Positions 12,746 to 26,079 are shown, counted from the stretch's first letter. The stretch: DNA of 64,000 nucleotides from Zasmidium citrigriseum (GCA_002786025.1 NHNW01000024.1:434001-498000), one strand, 5' to 3'. Notes: generated from the letters alone by a model not told the origin. Translations and numbers: made by a program.

Positions 12746-14678
12746 CTTTTCGCTCTCCTTATAAAGTATCGCTTTAGTAGGTGTCTATATAACGTACAAG
12801 TATACTTGTTATGTTCGGCGATATACTATCGCTATAGGGTATCGTATCGAGATAGAGCTCGAAATAGAGGTAAAGCTCGGACTAAGGGTAGTCGTAGCCT
12901 AAAGTAAGGACAATATAACGCTCTAAGCCTTTATATATAATTGTTTCGATATAAAGAGGAGGGTAAACGATAGATAGGTAATATTGTAAGCCGCGACGCG
13001 TACGCCCGATTCTAATTAGTTTAGTATATATAATCCGAGTAGTACTTAATTGTAGCGGCTAGCCCTAAAATTAGAATACGTAATTAATCCCCTTATCTTC
13101 TAGCTTACTCTAAACGACGCTTCTTATAGCTATACTATTACGACCTCTCCTTTCGACTACTCCTATAATACCTACTAGTCGCTACCTCGATCTCGAGCCT
13201 TATTACCCCCGTATCGAGTATCTCTTATTTATAGAAGAACTACTAGGCTATACCGAAATTAGGAGACGGCTTCGTAAGATCGACGGTATTAATATACCTA
13301 AGTATATACTACGACGACATATATATCGCTAGGGGTATTATCTCTAGAACGAGCCTAGAGATTTCTATATAGACTAGGCGTTATAGCTCTATATAAAAGT
13401 AACTTGTCGACGACTTTAACGCCTACCTCCTAGAATAGACTCTTTAATACTACTAAAGGACGTTATAAGCTCTCGGATATCCTACTAAGTTTAACGGTAT
13501 AGAGGACTCCCTAGCTAGAGGACCTTATAAGTAGTTTATCTATATATACCGAGCGTTAGTACTAGTATTAGAGCGGGATATTAGATTATACGCGTAGGGG
13601 GCTAGTAGGGTAGATCTCTAGGAGTTTCTTAAAGGGCGGTATAGCGAGGAAGGGTAGCCTCGCGATCGTCTTAAGTATATATTCGCGTAAGCTAGAGAGG
13701 TATTTAGATTACGGCGCGACCGTATTAGGTATATATTCGCGGAAGCTAGGGAAGTCCTTAGGGGATAGCGGTAATATACTATTATCTATACTACTTACGT
13801 TCTTAGACTACTTTCTTAGAGTAGTACTTTCCTAGAGTAGTAGTAAGCGCTCTATTCCTACCGCTACTAGCCGTATAATTTGTACGCCTACTAGCTATAT
13901 TAGCGCTTTAAGAATCTAAAGATCTTACGTAGTACTTACGCTCGTAAAAGCGCTATAGTCGCGGCTCTCTTAGTAGAACACACCTACTAGGCTATAGATT
14001 TTTAGTAGTAGGATATCTAGCTTAAGGAAACGAAATAAGCTTATAATCCTCGCCTAAAGGGTAGCGCGCTCGCTTACTATTTCACGTTAGTAATACCTAT
14101 AGCTACATAAAAGACGCTCTCTCCTCTCCGACCTATCTCTATCTTATCGTAACTATCTACGCTACTCGTTCTAACTTCAAACTATCTATCTACGATACAA
14201 TCTAACGGAGAAATAGCATTAAAGCTATAGCTACGCCGCTTACTATTATTACTCTACTCGCTAGCTTACTCGCTATAATTATAGCTAATATCCTTACCCT
14301 TCTACTAAAGATCTACTACTCTACGCTTAAGGATACGCTCGTTAACGCCGTATATCTAAGTATACTCCTCGTCGCTAGTAACGACTTATATACTATTATT
14401 ACCTTACGCCTCTCCTACGACTATTAGGTATAAGTTCTTATAAGCGCTATAAATATAGGCCTTACTACACTACTATAAGTAAGTATTAGTAGCTTCGATA
14501 GCTACTATACTAACGTTTAATAGCAACTACGCCCTACTAGCTAAAGCTAACGACTCGCTAGCCTTTATCCGTAGTATTACTCTAGCTTCCTTACTTTACT
14601 TCGCTATACTCTCTCTCGTAGCTCTAGCTACTATATACGTCTAGACGTAGTAACATAAGCATAGACAGAAGTACTAGT

Positions 14679-15178
14679 AAGGAGATATCTCGACTAAAGA
14701 GATACGATAACGAGTCTTTAATATTACGAATAAGGCGGAGGAGGGCTACGAAAGCCTAGCTAGGCTAAGAATATAGCGGAGCGTAGATAGAGCGCACGAA
14801 GCCCTATACGACTATTGTTAGCGTTAAAAATAGCACTATTCAACTCCTAGTAACTACGCGAGTCGAACGGTATATACTTTACCTATACTAGTTATTATCG
14901 AGGGCAATACCCGTACTAGTAGACGAAGAAGGAGATATCTCGACTAAAGAGATACGATAGCGAGTCTTTAATATTACGAATAAGGCGGAGGAGGGCTACG
15001 AAAGCCTAGCTAGGCTAAGAATACGGCGGAGCGTAGATAGAGCGCACGAAGCCCTATACGACTATTATTAGCGTTAAAAATAGTACTATTTAACTCCTAG
15101 TAACTACGCGAGTCGAACGGTATATACTTTACCTATACTAGTTATTATCGAGGGCGATACTCGTACTAGTAGACGAAG
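14679..15178. repeat. 250-bp tandem direct duplication
   Basis: Two adjacent units, 14,679-14,928 and 14,929-15,178, are nearly identical without visible length differences. Most differences are transitions. At several sites the first unit keeps CpA or TpG (TTGTTAG, AGCACTATTCAACTC) where the second has TpA. This is a recent duplication relative to the rest of the block, with uneven RIP in its two halves. Confidence 0.8.
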
Positions 15179-15420
15179 TGTTAGGCGCTAGCTTCGTCTA
15201 AGTCGTCTTACGCTTCTTACTACTATTAAAAGAGAAGAAGAATAATAAGAAGCTTAGAGAGCGTTAGGAGTTATCCTTAGCTTCTTACGTCTATACCGCT
15301 AGGCTTTACTTTTCATATATTAACGCGAGTTATTAATAGTATCTCTATAGAAAGGTATAGTAGATTAGGCCTTTAATTACGATAATAGCGGCGTAGACGG
15401 TTGTAATATATTAGAGTCTC

Positions 15421-15590
15421 TAGAGTAGTAGTACTTTCCTAGAGCAGTACTTTCTTAGAGTAGCACTTTCTTAGAGTAGCACTTTCCTAGAGTAGTACTT
15501 TCTTAGAGTAGGACTTTCTTAGAGTAGTACTTTCTTAGAGTAGTACTTTCTTAGGGTAGTACTTTCTTAGGGTAGCACTTTCTTAGAGTA
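15421..15590. repeat. 16-bp minisatellite, about 10-11 copies
   Basis: Tandem copies of TTAGAGTAGTACTTTC with a few substitutions (AGCACT, AGGACT, AGGGT variants). Isolated copies of the same unit occur near 13,805-13,845. Confidence 0.85.
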
Positions 15591-17177
15591 ATACCGCGTC
15601 TTTATTAACTACTATATATTTCTCTTAAGTAGATATATTACTAGATTCTTAGTCGACAATTAAGAGTATAAGAGTATAGATACTATTGCTTAACGAAATA
15701 GAAATAAAAGGATAACCTAATTACTAGTATAACTCCGTATAATAGTAATAGACCCTAAATACCTATACCTACTTATATACTACTTCTACGATAGTTCTTA
15801 GAACTAATAACCCTCCTATTAGGCGCTCGAGCGCGAAAACTATTATACCGTAAGGAGTTAGTACTTAAGGCGGTAGTATTGTCCGAAGCTACTAATAATA
15901 GCCTTAACTAAGGACGAGTAGAAGACAATACCGTTAGTAGCGGCTCGCGAGATTGTCTTGTACTATTAAGCTAGTAACGTAGGTCTATATCGTTATTAGC
16001 TACCTACTCGATAAAGGCCTTCTATATAGTAAAGCTCTTCTCTATGTTAGTTAAGCTATTATAGCTATCCTCGAGTATAGTATCTTATATAGTATTTACG
16101 TAGGTAATATAATCCGTATTAATACGTACTAGGAACTTAAATAGAAGCTCGTAGTACTCCCTTACTATCGGATCCTACTTTCCCTTAGATATAGTTATCT
16201 CGTAGTAGTTAACGGTCTACTTTAACGGGGCTACTAATCTAATAACTCCTATTATAGGACCCTTCCTTTAACCTAACTAGGAACATAAGATATTAGCGAA
16301 TTTTCCTAAACGCTTTATTAGGTCTTACCGCGCTTAGGAGCCCGAATATTAATAGCCTAATCTAGTACGTTAGCTCTAGCGTTCGGGAGCAATCGATCTA
16401 GCTAATAGTTAACGAAATAGGACTTCCGTACCGTATTAGCTATACCTAAACGCCTAAGTCCGCTATTTATAGCTAGACTAAGCTCTTCTATTAATATCGC
16501 TATCCCGTTAGTCCTAAAGGATATAGTAGAAGGTAGGTTTAGCCTACGAGACGTAGTAGGTTTATTAGGAATATAGGCGAACTAGAATTTATAGAATTAG
16601 TAGAAATTAGCTTCCTAGTAGTTTGTTTCCGAACATTAGTTATAGTTCTTCGTTCTTAGAGTTATTAGTATTATAGTTATAGTAGGCGTAGGGAATAGTA
16701 GATAATATAAGTATTTAGGGCAATCGTATATAGTTAGAGTCGAAACGTAGTCTTCTCTATATAAGTATATAAAGAGGAATAGTAGGCGAGGGCGCGAGAG
16801 GAGGAGGTGTAAGGAGTAGGAGCTCGATCGTCGATAGCGATCGTCTAGAGTAACGAGTTTCTTATCGAGAGGTTAGTTAGAGTTTCTCTTAAACTACTAG
16901 GACGAATCGCGGCGTAATCTTCTAGGAACGCCTACCTATATACGAGGAAGTATATATAGCCTAGGACTAAAATAAGACGAATACTAAGGGCTATAACTCG
17001 CTTAAAGGGGTTATAAGACTACTCGACTATCTGTATAACTACTCTAAAGGCGTTAAGACATACCAAAATACGGATACGCTAAGTAAGTGTTACTATAATT
17101 AAGTATACTCTAGATATATAACTTTTATTCGATTGTTTTAGCCGCGCGCTACTAGTAAGTATACGTAGGACGTAGGG

Positions 17178-17432
17178 AAGTCGTAAATAAGCTTGGAATA
17201 ATTAGCGATCGTAGTGTAATTAATTTGCGACCGCGCTATAACCTACTCTAGCTAACCTATTCTTAGTCGGGGTTCCGTATAATAAGTATATAACCTAATA
17301 TATACCCTCTACCTAAAGAAGTATTAGCTAACGATTATAGTAATAGCCTAAATCCTAGGTAGGACGAGTTTCTCTTCTTAAGTTAGCTCCCGGGTCTAAT
17401 AGCGACCTCGAAATCGAACGCCCGAGATAGCC
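17178..17432. repeat. Left copy of the 255-bp direct repeat
   Basis: Aligns in direct orientation with 25,177-25,432. Begins around AAGTCGTAAATAAGCT and ends around GAACGCCCGAGATAGC. Differences are mainly transitions. Confidence 0.65.
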
Positions 17433-20400
17433 TAACTAGATATAGCTAAGAAGATAAGGATTTCGGACTTACTACAATTATGTATTAGAGGTTAAAGGGG
17501 CTAGACGGTATAGGTAGGATCTAGCTAACTTAGCTCTAAGATCCGCGCTAAGTATATATTTAGAAGCTAGATCGACATATTTATAAGCTACTTACTTAAA
17601 CGCTACCCGCTAATCTCTTAAGACAATAGGCGGGTTATCTATAAGGCTATATAGTAATAACCGAAGAATACTCGTTATAGGATCTAGACTAGCGAGCCGC
17701 TACTAACGATTCTAAGAGCGCCGAGGTACGAGGATTTCGAGATCTAGGATAAGTCCTACTTTTATAGTATTTATGTATACCCGCTAATACTACCTTATTC
17801 CCGAAGTAGTAGATATTATACCTTCCTAGGCACCTCCTTATCGATATACTACCTCTACCTCGCCGCTAAATCTCGCTAAAGTATCTATTTACTTTAAAGC
17901 CCGTCCTCGGGACTTCCTCTAGAGGACTAAGACCTATATCTAACTAAAGACCCTCCGTAACGTGTTGTCTTAGATATCGAGCTTCTTAAGCTCTACTCTC
18001 GTCTTTTCCTAAGGTACCTTAAATGCCCTAGTATTAATTATATATATATACGCCTCCCTAACCTCTTCTCCGTTCTATTCTTTTACCTCGCTTATTAGCT
18101 CCTATATAGCCTCCTTTGTTCGTTGTAAGATATCGTTAGCCTTATCTAGGGCTAGATTCCGAGATACTATTAGACACCCGATAAATACTTCTTCGTCCTC
18201 GCCTTCTTATAGTAGAATAAGGAGGCCGCGGCTAAGGTATTGTATATTACTACTCTTAACGAAGTTTAGATAATACTAGAAGGCCTTAGGGTATCGTTAC
18301 TTTATTTACGACGCTATATCTTTGCCTCCCCTTACTAGACCCTATTCTCCTTTATAGTTATAAGAGTAGATAATTAATAGGCGGTTACCTACGGCCGCCG
18401 CGACCTCTACCGTAACGAAAAGATCGCCGGCCTCTTCGAGAAGGCTTACCGTTATCGGTATAGTTTTAGTAGGCTTCTTTAGTTTACCTTTAGAAGGTTC
18501 TAAACGGATAGTTAGTAAGCGACGACGGGACGGGAAATTGAAACGTACGCTAACTCTAGGCTTCTATATTCTTTAAAGGAATCTTATATATAAGTAATTA
18601 ACGTAGAGTAGATAGAAGGTATAGGGTTAGTAGAGGTATCTAGAAGAGGTTTAAGACGATAGAAGAAGGTATTAAGGACGGCGCGAGAGGTTATATAGCC
18701 TAATATATACTACGATACGGTAAGTACGACGTATTTGTCTACGTCTAAAGGAAGGTAGGGATCGCGTAATACTAGACCTCGTTACGACTTAATTAGAGTA
18801 TAAAGCGGCGCCTAGCTTCCTTAATTTTTAAACTACCTCCTTCTACTAATATTACTAGCGATACTATTTATCGATAAGACCTTAATTACAAACTGCTACA
18901 TATATAGCTAATCTTTATTAAAGTAGGTCGATAACGTATTAGCGGTATCGTAGATTAACCGCCTACTTTACTTACTATCTACGAATAGTCGTAATAGGTA
19001 CTACTATCGATTCTTTATTCTCGTAAAGCTAACTCGTATAGCGTCGTCCTTGTTCTAAGTACTATCTACTATCTAAATCGACGATAGTAAAGGCGATCTC
19101 TTTAAAGCTATTGTCCCTAACTACGTTATCGTCTACTATATATCCCTACTCGCTACCTAGAAGAGAGGTATCGCGAAGTATATTAAGGCACTCTTACTAG
19201 GTGTATTTAAGGAAGCTCGTTAGTATAGTAACTAATACGGCGAGAGTCTCCTAGGTACCGCCTTACTCGTACCGCTAATAGGCGGCGACGAAGGACCTTA
19301 CTTTACTAGTATCTTATATATATATAGCGACGTTAATAGGGAGATCCCTCGAGAGAGGCACGAGAGACTCGCTTTAGCAATTAAGTCGTTAATAAGTTAA
19401 GTTAAAGAGCATAACTATAGGAACCCTAAAAATAAGGCTAGATAAGTAATTATACTATAGATTTACGTAGGCTACTTTAACGTCGTATAGAATACGACGA
19501 GGCGCGTACTTCTATCGATCTAGGTAGAGAAGAGTACTAAAGATTCGTTTGTAGTAGTAAAGGTAGTAGATAAGAAGTATAGAGACCTAAATAAAGGCTT
19601 TCGCGGAGACTAAGCGAAGTCGAGCGTAGAGAAAGGACTATAACTTAATAACTATACTTGCCTATTTTCTAGTAGGTACACGGTAATTTAGTTATATTAT
19701 TACTATATAGAAGTCTTATTCTATAGCGATAGATAGAGCTTCGGGTTCGGCTTTAGATAGGTTAGCGATACTATTTACTAAATAAATCGATTTCGTTTCT
19801 AGTACCTCGCTTCCTACTTACGGATAGGTAGTATATACGAGCTTTACGTATCTAGACTCTATTTAATTTATTCAAGATATAGGGGCCTTAGTTTAGTCGA
19901 ATACTCGCTATATTTGCGTTTACTATATAGAAATATGCCTAAGGAAGAATAGAAGTCTCGCTCTATAGCTAAATTTAGCTAATCCTCTAGGAGGTAACAC
20001 CCGTAGTAGTAGTAGCTAAACTAGCTAGCGGCTCGAAGAAACGTCTAAATTAGAGCGTTAGCCGAGGTAGTTTCTTATCGCGTACCCGTGGACTTTCTTA
20101 TAGCACGCTAGTACTAAAGCTTAGTCTACGTACTAGCTACGAACCTTTACTTTCTACCCTCTATACTCGCCTATTTCACATTAAAAGTATACGCCCGCAC
20201 GATACTACGAGGCTAGTACGTCAATGTTAACCCCTTTCGCCTATATATCGAATATCTCGTATATATTAAGGGGCTGCGAGGGTATACCTAGATTAGGAGA
20301 CAACTTCTCCTCGAGCACGAGCTCGATATAGAAGAGCGTATACTATAATAGCGAATACGACTCTAGGGACACCGTTTCTAGAACGAACTACTAAATATTA

Positions 20401-20880
20401 ATAAAGAGTATAAAGATTGGCTACATAATACTATACGTTTCCTCTTTTACTAGTATTTATTTAGTAACCTAAGGAGCGTAAAAGCTCTCTAGATAGCGGG
20501 ATTCCACCTTACGCTCTACTAATACTAGGAACTCTAGAAGGCGCTAGGTATGTATTAACGCCTAGATCCTAAACTAGTTAAGGAAGTAGAGGCTAAGATA
20601 CGTAAGATAATACGCGATCTTATTGCTTTAGGTTAGAAGTTTAATAGCGGCTACTAGGGAATTACGAAATTTATTCGGATAAGATACGGATATATTAGGA
20701 TATAAGTCTAACGCTTATACCCTATAGGAGACGACCTACTAATCTTACTTTAGATATCGTATCTACCGTATCGCGCGAAGTATCTACGTAACTCCGTTTA
20801 TCCGTCGTCGTCTCCTCTAGCCTCGTAAACGCCCTTATCCTTATCGTCCTTAGGCCCGTAGAAAGAATAAGATCTAGTCT

Positions 20881-21494
20881 ATAGATATATACTATAAGGG
20901 AGAACTCTTCGGGTTCTAGATATACGTCTATATCGATATCTATACAAGATTAATTATCTAGGCCTATATAGGTAATATCGCGAAGACCTAGTTATTAACG
21001 TTAAACTAATATTAGTCTACGATCGCTTACTTAGGGTACTAGCTAAGATACCTTCGATTAGATTATAGCGTCGAGACCCCGATAATAGTAGACGCTTACT
21101 ACGAACTCCGCGAGGACTTCGAAGGGAGAGAACTTAACTTTCGCGACTATTTTATATATATAACGAGTAAGGGGAATAACACTATAGAATACTAGAATAG
21201 TAAGCTCGCGAAGACAGCCCTTAATTCGTAGAGAGATATATTCGCCCGTATACTAGATAATAGTAGATACAATCTATTCTAGCGAGCTGACCGCGTCGCC
21301 TTCCTCGCGATTTATATACCTATTCTACGCCGCGTAGTAAAATCGTTCGTAGAGGCTTAGAATTATTATAATACTCGATATAATCTACTAGCTAAAACGT
21401 ATATCTATAGCTACTCTAAAGGCCTCTACTACTAGGATAAAGATATTCCCGACTATAGTAATCTAGTTAATCTAGAGAGTCTAGTATTCTAGTA
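20881..21494 (+). pseudogene. RIP-killed DDE (rve-core) integrase relic
   Basis: A frame of 205 codons is broken only by TAG/TAA. It reads, in pieces, YKGELFGF, IYVYIDIYTRLII, AYIGNIAKT, LRLDYSVETPIIVDAYYEL, NNTIEY, RDIFARILDNSRYNLF and RADRVAFLAIYIPILRRVV. This matches the layout of the rve-like 'integrase core' proteins known from fungal genomes. Candidate catalytic acids are all intact: Asp at 20,935, Asp at 21,061 (RLDYSVETP) and Glu at 21,187 (TIEY), about 42 residues apart each. TAG follows IEY, NS and VEA where Trp is usual. The frame is protein-like upstream to about 20,580, less clearly. Inactive by many stops. Confidence 0.7.
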
Positions 21495-24019
21495 AATACG
21501 AGCTAAGATAGAACTATTTAGTATATATATATCTAAGCCGTTTCGTCTACTAGCTAATATAGCGTAGACTTTAATTTATACCTACCTAACGATACTCTAT
21601 AAGTCTACGAGGGTATACTATAAGAGCTCGGGTTTCCGACTAGTTTTTATAGTATAGAGCCTAGTCGAAACGGCTTAGCTATATAGCTCTACATGTAGGT
21701 ATATTACGTATTAAGGGAGAGGTTAAATATATTCGAGATAAACGGAGGTATACTACGAGAGTTTCTAAAAGGCTAAGATAGCGAGGAAGAATAGCTACGC
21801 GATCGGGTAAAGCAAATCTTTATAGAGGCAAATAAACGACTATAATTAGGTCTATAGGTCCCTTTAATTAATAATGCGTTTTAGTACGAACGTTAATATT
21901 AGTATACTTTCTTATAGTAGTATACGTTACCGTTCTAGGGGACTTTAAAGTTAGAATACTTACTTAGAGTAGTACGAGCTACTATCTATTAACGATACGC
22001 CTTAGGTAGGAACTAGATTTTATCGATACAGATATAAACAAGTATATACAATAACGATTTGCTAAAACGCTAACTACTAGAAATCGTTCCTACGCGAGGC
22101 TCTCTACTCGCCCTATTAACGTTTACTCCTAAGTACCTTACTACTACGAAGCTATATACCCTCCTCCTAGGATAGAATATTCGGAGTAGGGGTAGTATTA
22201 TCGCCCTCTACCTAAGAGGACTACTAAGCTCGTAAATCTAGGGCTAACTCTACTAAGTTCTCTTAATTAACCGCCGCCGTCTCTAAAGACGAAGGTACTA
22301 ATAAGGATACTTTAGTATTTAGCCTAGTACGGGGACGACGATTTATACTAGTACCTCTCGGCCGTTCGCCTCTACCTCTCTTAGCTCGCCTCTAAGTAAG
22401 AACCTACTCTATATACCTAGGATCGTTAAACGCGCGCTACTCCTATTACTATCTATAATTTGTACCCCCTAGTAGGTAAAGGGCGTTTATTAAGGGGAGT
22501 ATATTACGTATAGTCTCGTCTCCTAACGCCTTTATAAGTAGGTCTTCGCTTATTAAATACGAGTCTTACGTACTAGATATAGCTAGGGACAGTAATTATA
22601 CGGGCTCGAAGTATAGCTAGATTAGTTACTAGGTAGGAGTTAAGGGTTAGAAACGGGATAATTCTACCGATTATTAAGGCTAAGCTATAGCCTAAGAGGA
22701 AGACGAAGTAGCTAGAGGCGAAGTCGTCGAGGTCTAATTCTTAGAAAGCTAGCGTAGTTACTAGGACCTACGAGTAGGAGTACTAAAGCTAGTAGTAGTA
22801 CTTAGACGAGTAATTAAATCTAGCGCCTAGGTAGTAGTAGTAGATAATAGCGAAGTCGCCTAAGGCCTAGCCGCTAAAGGTAAGTCCTATTAAGAGTACT
22901 AGAGATCTAGCCCTATAGTTAGGATCCGTCCGCGCCTATAGCTTAGTAACGATAGAGCCGCTAAGGCGAAAGCCGTCGCTATCGAGTACTAGGGAGGCGT
23001 AGGAGTCGATATACTTCCTCTTAGTATAGGACGCCTACTAGTATAGGTGCGTCTCTTACCCTCTAGTAGTATAGGCGTTCTATAGAGAGGATACTAGGCT
23101 ATACGTAAGTACACCTACTACTACTCGAGACAATTATTATGTATATCGAAGTAGTACTTATAGTTTAGAGTCGTATAATCGCCTAGGCTAGACTAGTTAT
23201 TATATAACTTCTTTAGATATATATAGTACTTTTTAGGTACGCTCTCTCCGTCTAAATTGCTTATTAAGCTAGCCTCTATCTAAGTACGAGGAGCCTAAAC
23301 CTCTTATATAATAGATAGTATAGAGGACAATAGATAAGACGAGGTTAGTACTATACGATTAAGTACTAGGCTCTTCTACTACTAACGAGAGAGCTATATT
23401 CTAACTAGCGTATCGGCGAAGGACGGTATATCGAAGAGCTTATCTAAATCCGAGTTATTATCGATTACGTTCGTATAGCCTCGAGCGCCTATTAGTAATA
23501 AATAATAAACCGCGGGGTTAACCGTATAGGAAGGGTAACGCTCGTAAATAATATCGTCTATAATAGCCTAGAAATACTCCTTATCGATATAGTTGCCTAT
23601 ATTATCGCGGATTAGCGTCGCTAACTTCTTATCGAATCTTGTGCCTACGTGCTCGTTATTTCGAGGACTCTATAGGCGGCTAGATACGCCTAGAGAGCTC
23701 GATAGCTAGCCTTAACGTTATAAGGAGAGAGGAAGTTATAGTATACTAGGACGCGAAAAGATAGGAGGTGGGCCGAATAAACGAATACTATTTAGCTCCG
23801 CGTTATCGTTAATATCTATAACGATAAATAGTTTAAAGATAGTCTTCTTCTTAAGTATACTATTAATAGGTAGATCGCTACCTTGTCTTTCTATAAGCTA
23901 GCGGTCTAACTACTTTTTACTATACTAGGCGAAGGGAGGCATAACTCGTTCTAGTAGCTAGGGAGGCGTAGGCCTCTATTTCGTAATATAGAGAGTATAT
24001 CGTAGCTATATATCTATCT

Positions 24020-24400
24020 AGTTAGCTAGATTACTATTGTTCTCGGCAAATATGTTAATAATCTGCTGTTCCGTATCGTATCTATTTTAGTAGTAGTCTA
24101 GGGTGATTTTAAAGAACTCCTTAAGGGGTATCTTTAATACTTGTAAGTACGTCTTAGCCTCGGGCTACCGTTTCTTGCCCTAGTACGCCCTATTAGTACC
24201 GTACGTATCGTTCGTTATTACTATTACCTCGTATATCTCTATATATAATATAATGTCTTTGTCTTCGTCGCTATAGCGCGGTTTAGCTTTTAGTACCTCC
24301 TAGACGTCTAGGTGGATCGGATTAACGCTAGTATTCGCTACTAACTAGAACTTAGGATAGATTCTCTCTTAAGACTTCTTTACCTAGAGTACTATACTCT
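24020..24400 (-). pseudogene. RIP-killed reverse-strand relic frame, unknown family
   Basis: On the minus strand a frame of about 125 codons is legible with only TAG/TAA breaks. Pieces include ERIYPKF, LVANTSVNPIHLDV, EVLKAKPRYSDEDKDIILY, VLKIPLKEFFKITLDYY and TEQQIINIFAENNSNLAN. Family not recognised. It lies inside the candidate 8.25-kb element, facing the integrase relic, so the element may have carried two convergent genes. Confidence 0.5.
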
Positions 24401-25176
24401 TTCGAGAGGGTGTAGAATAGAGCGGGCTAGTATAACTAGCACTTATGTTATAATATATACGATCTATTATATCCGGAGTAGTAACTATCGAGGACGTAGG
24501 AATTAGTACTCCTATTACTACTAGTACGCCCTACGCGGCTTAGTTAGGTCTTTTAAGCTCCTTCTTATAGTTATAGTAGTAGTTAGTATTGTCTAGTAGA
24601 TAATCCTACGGGTAGTAATAATAATATATCTTAGGATAAGGGTAGAAAGTAATAGGCCGATACTTATTAGGTATCGTATAATATAGTAAGAAGGCGGAGA
24701 TTAATAAATATAGTCGGGGCTAGAGGAGGTAGACGCTAAGATTAAGAGAGCGCAGCTAGACTTAAGTATTCGAGAAAGGAGGTAGAGTTCTACTAGCCTC
24801 CTCGAATTATCGATACACTTACTTATAGTACTAAGAAAAGTCTAATATAAGTAACTGTCTCGATAATTTAAGGAGAGAGTAAGACTATACTAGACTCGAT
24901 ATAGACGACTACTACTTTATACGAGATCGTAGTAGTATAGACTAGGAGTAGTATAGCGCTTATATAGGTTTAACCCGTATTCCTATAGTATATAACTTAT
25001 AGGAGGTAATAGTTAGTCGACTATACTTCTAATACTCCGCTTCTATTCTAGATAGATATACCTTATAGCTTACGTAATAATTTAATATCCTATAAGCGTA
25101 TTTACTATATATATATACGCCTACACCTATACGCTATATACTATCTATATCGAAGTATACGGCTATAGACGCGGCC

Positions 25177-25432
25177 AAGTCGCAAATAAGCTCGCGAGGA
25201 TTAGCGATCGTAGTATAATTAATTTACGACCGTAGTACGACCTACTCTAACTAACCTATTCTAAGTAGGGATCCTATGCGACAAGTATATAACCTAATAC
25301 GTACCCTATAACTTAAGAAGTATTAGCCGAAGACAGCGGTAAGAACTTAGCTCGTAGTTTAGATAAGTAGCTCTCCTTTAGTTAGCTATACAATCTATAA
25401 CTATCTTCGAAATCGAACGCCTAAAATAGCGA
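25177..25432. repeat. Right copy of the 255-bp direct repeat
   Basis: Partner of 17,178-17,432, in the same orientation. Starts around AAGTCGCAAATAAGCT and ends around GAACGCCTAAAATAGC. Confidence 0.65.
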
Positions 25433-26079
25433 CCCTAAGTAGAGGCAAACTCGATCCTTTTAGTAGTCTACTACCTATCCGCTTTAAAATAATACCGCTA
25501 ACTTTTCCTTATAACGAGGACTTCTATCCCGATGTTCTAGTCCCTATACTTCTTTAGTATAGGGTCGTTATTCTAGTCGAGAAGCTTTAGGCTATACTCG
25601 ATAGTAGACTACTCGATAGTAGACTAGCGCTTAGGTAGAGAGGTAATAGCGAACTTAATTATATTAGACGTCTAACGCTTATCTATCTTAAACTAGTAGC
25701 GCTAGTTCTCCTTAATAACGAGAATCTCTATAGGAAGAACGGTATTCTTACCCTTCGTTATCTTATAGAGTAGTAGGTTAGGCTACTATAGGCGGACGTT
25801 AAATTTCCGAGTAAAGTAGTCGTACACCGAGGTAGGCTTCTCCTTACTAGTAGAAGCGTCGAATTCGTTAAACTTGAAGTCCTTAGTAGATTAGTAGACG
25901 AGTCGCTCGACTATATACTCGTTAATAGTATCGTAGCTACGATAACGCGCCTATATATATACCTTACGTATACGCTTTATAGCCGTACTAGCACGACTAC
26001 GCTTACTACGCTAAAGCTCGTTAATTAGGTACGGGATATCTCGGTAGCTAGTAATAAGTAAGGCGGTGCCGTTAACAAC

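Larger units (their letters stand above)
17178..25432. mobile_element. Candidate 8.25-kb element with terminal direct repeats and a relic integrase
   Basis: Similar segments of about 255 bp lie in the same orientation at 17,178-17,432 and 25,177-25,432. They share TTAGCGATCGTAGT, TAATTAATTT, ACCTACTCTA, GTATATAACCTAATA and TCGAAATCGAACGC, with many RIP-type differences and a few indels. Between them lie a forward integrase relic (20,881-21,494) and a reverse-strand relic (24,400-24,020). Direct terminal repeats suggest an LTR-like structure, but the integrase is of the fungal rve-core type and not a standard gag-pol integrase. No reverse transcriptase was recognised. Two independent dispersed copies of a short repeat are an alternative explanation. 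Confidence 0.45.

Noticed and set aside
15421..15590. Possible CRISPR array
   Set aside because: The 16-bp units are directly adjacent without spacers, in a eukaryotic genome; it is a minisatellite.
17178..25432. Classical Gypsy or Copia LTR retrotransposon
   Set aside because: No reverse transcriptase, RNase H, protease or primer-binding site could be recognised, and the integrase type does not fit; kept only as an element with direct terminal repeats.
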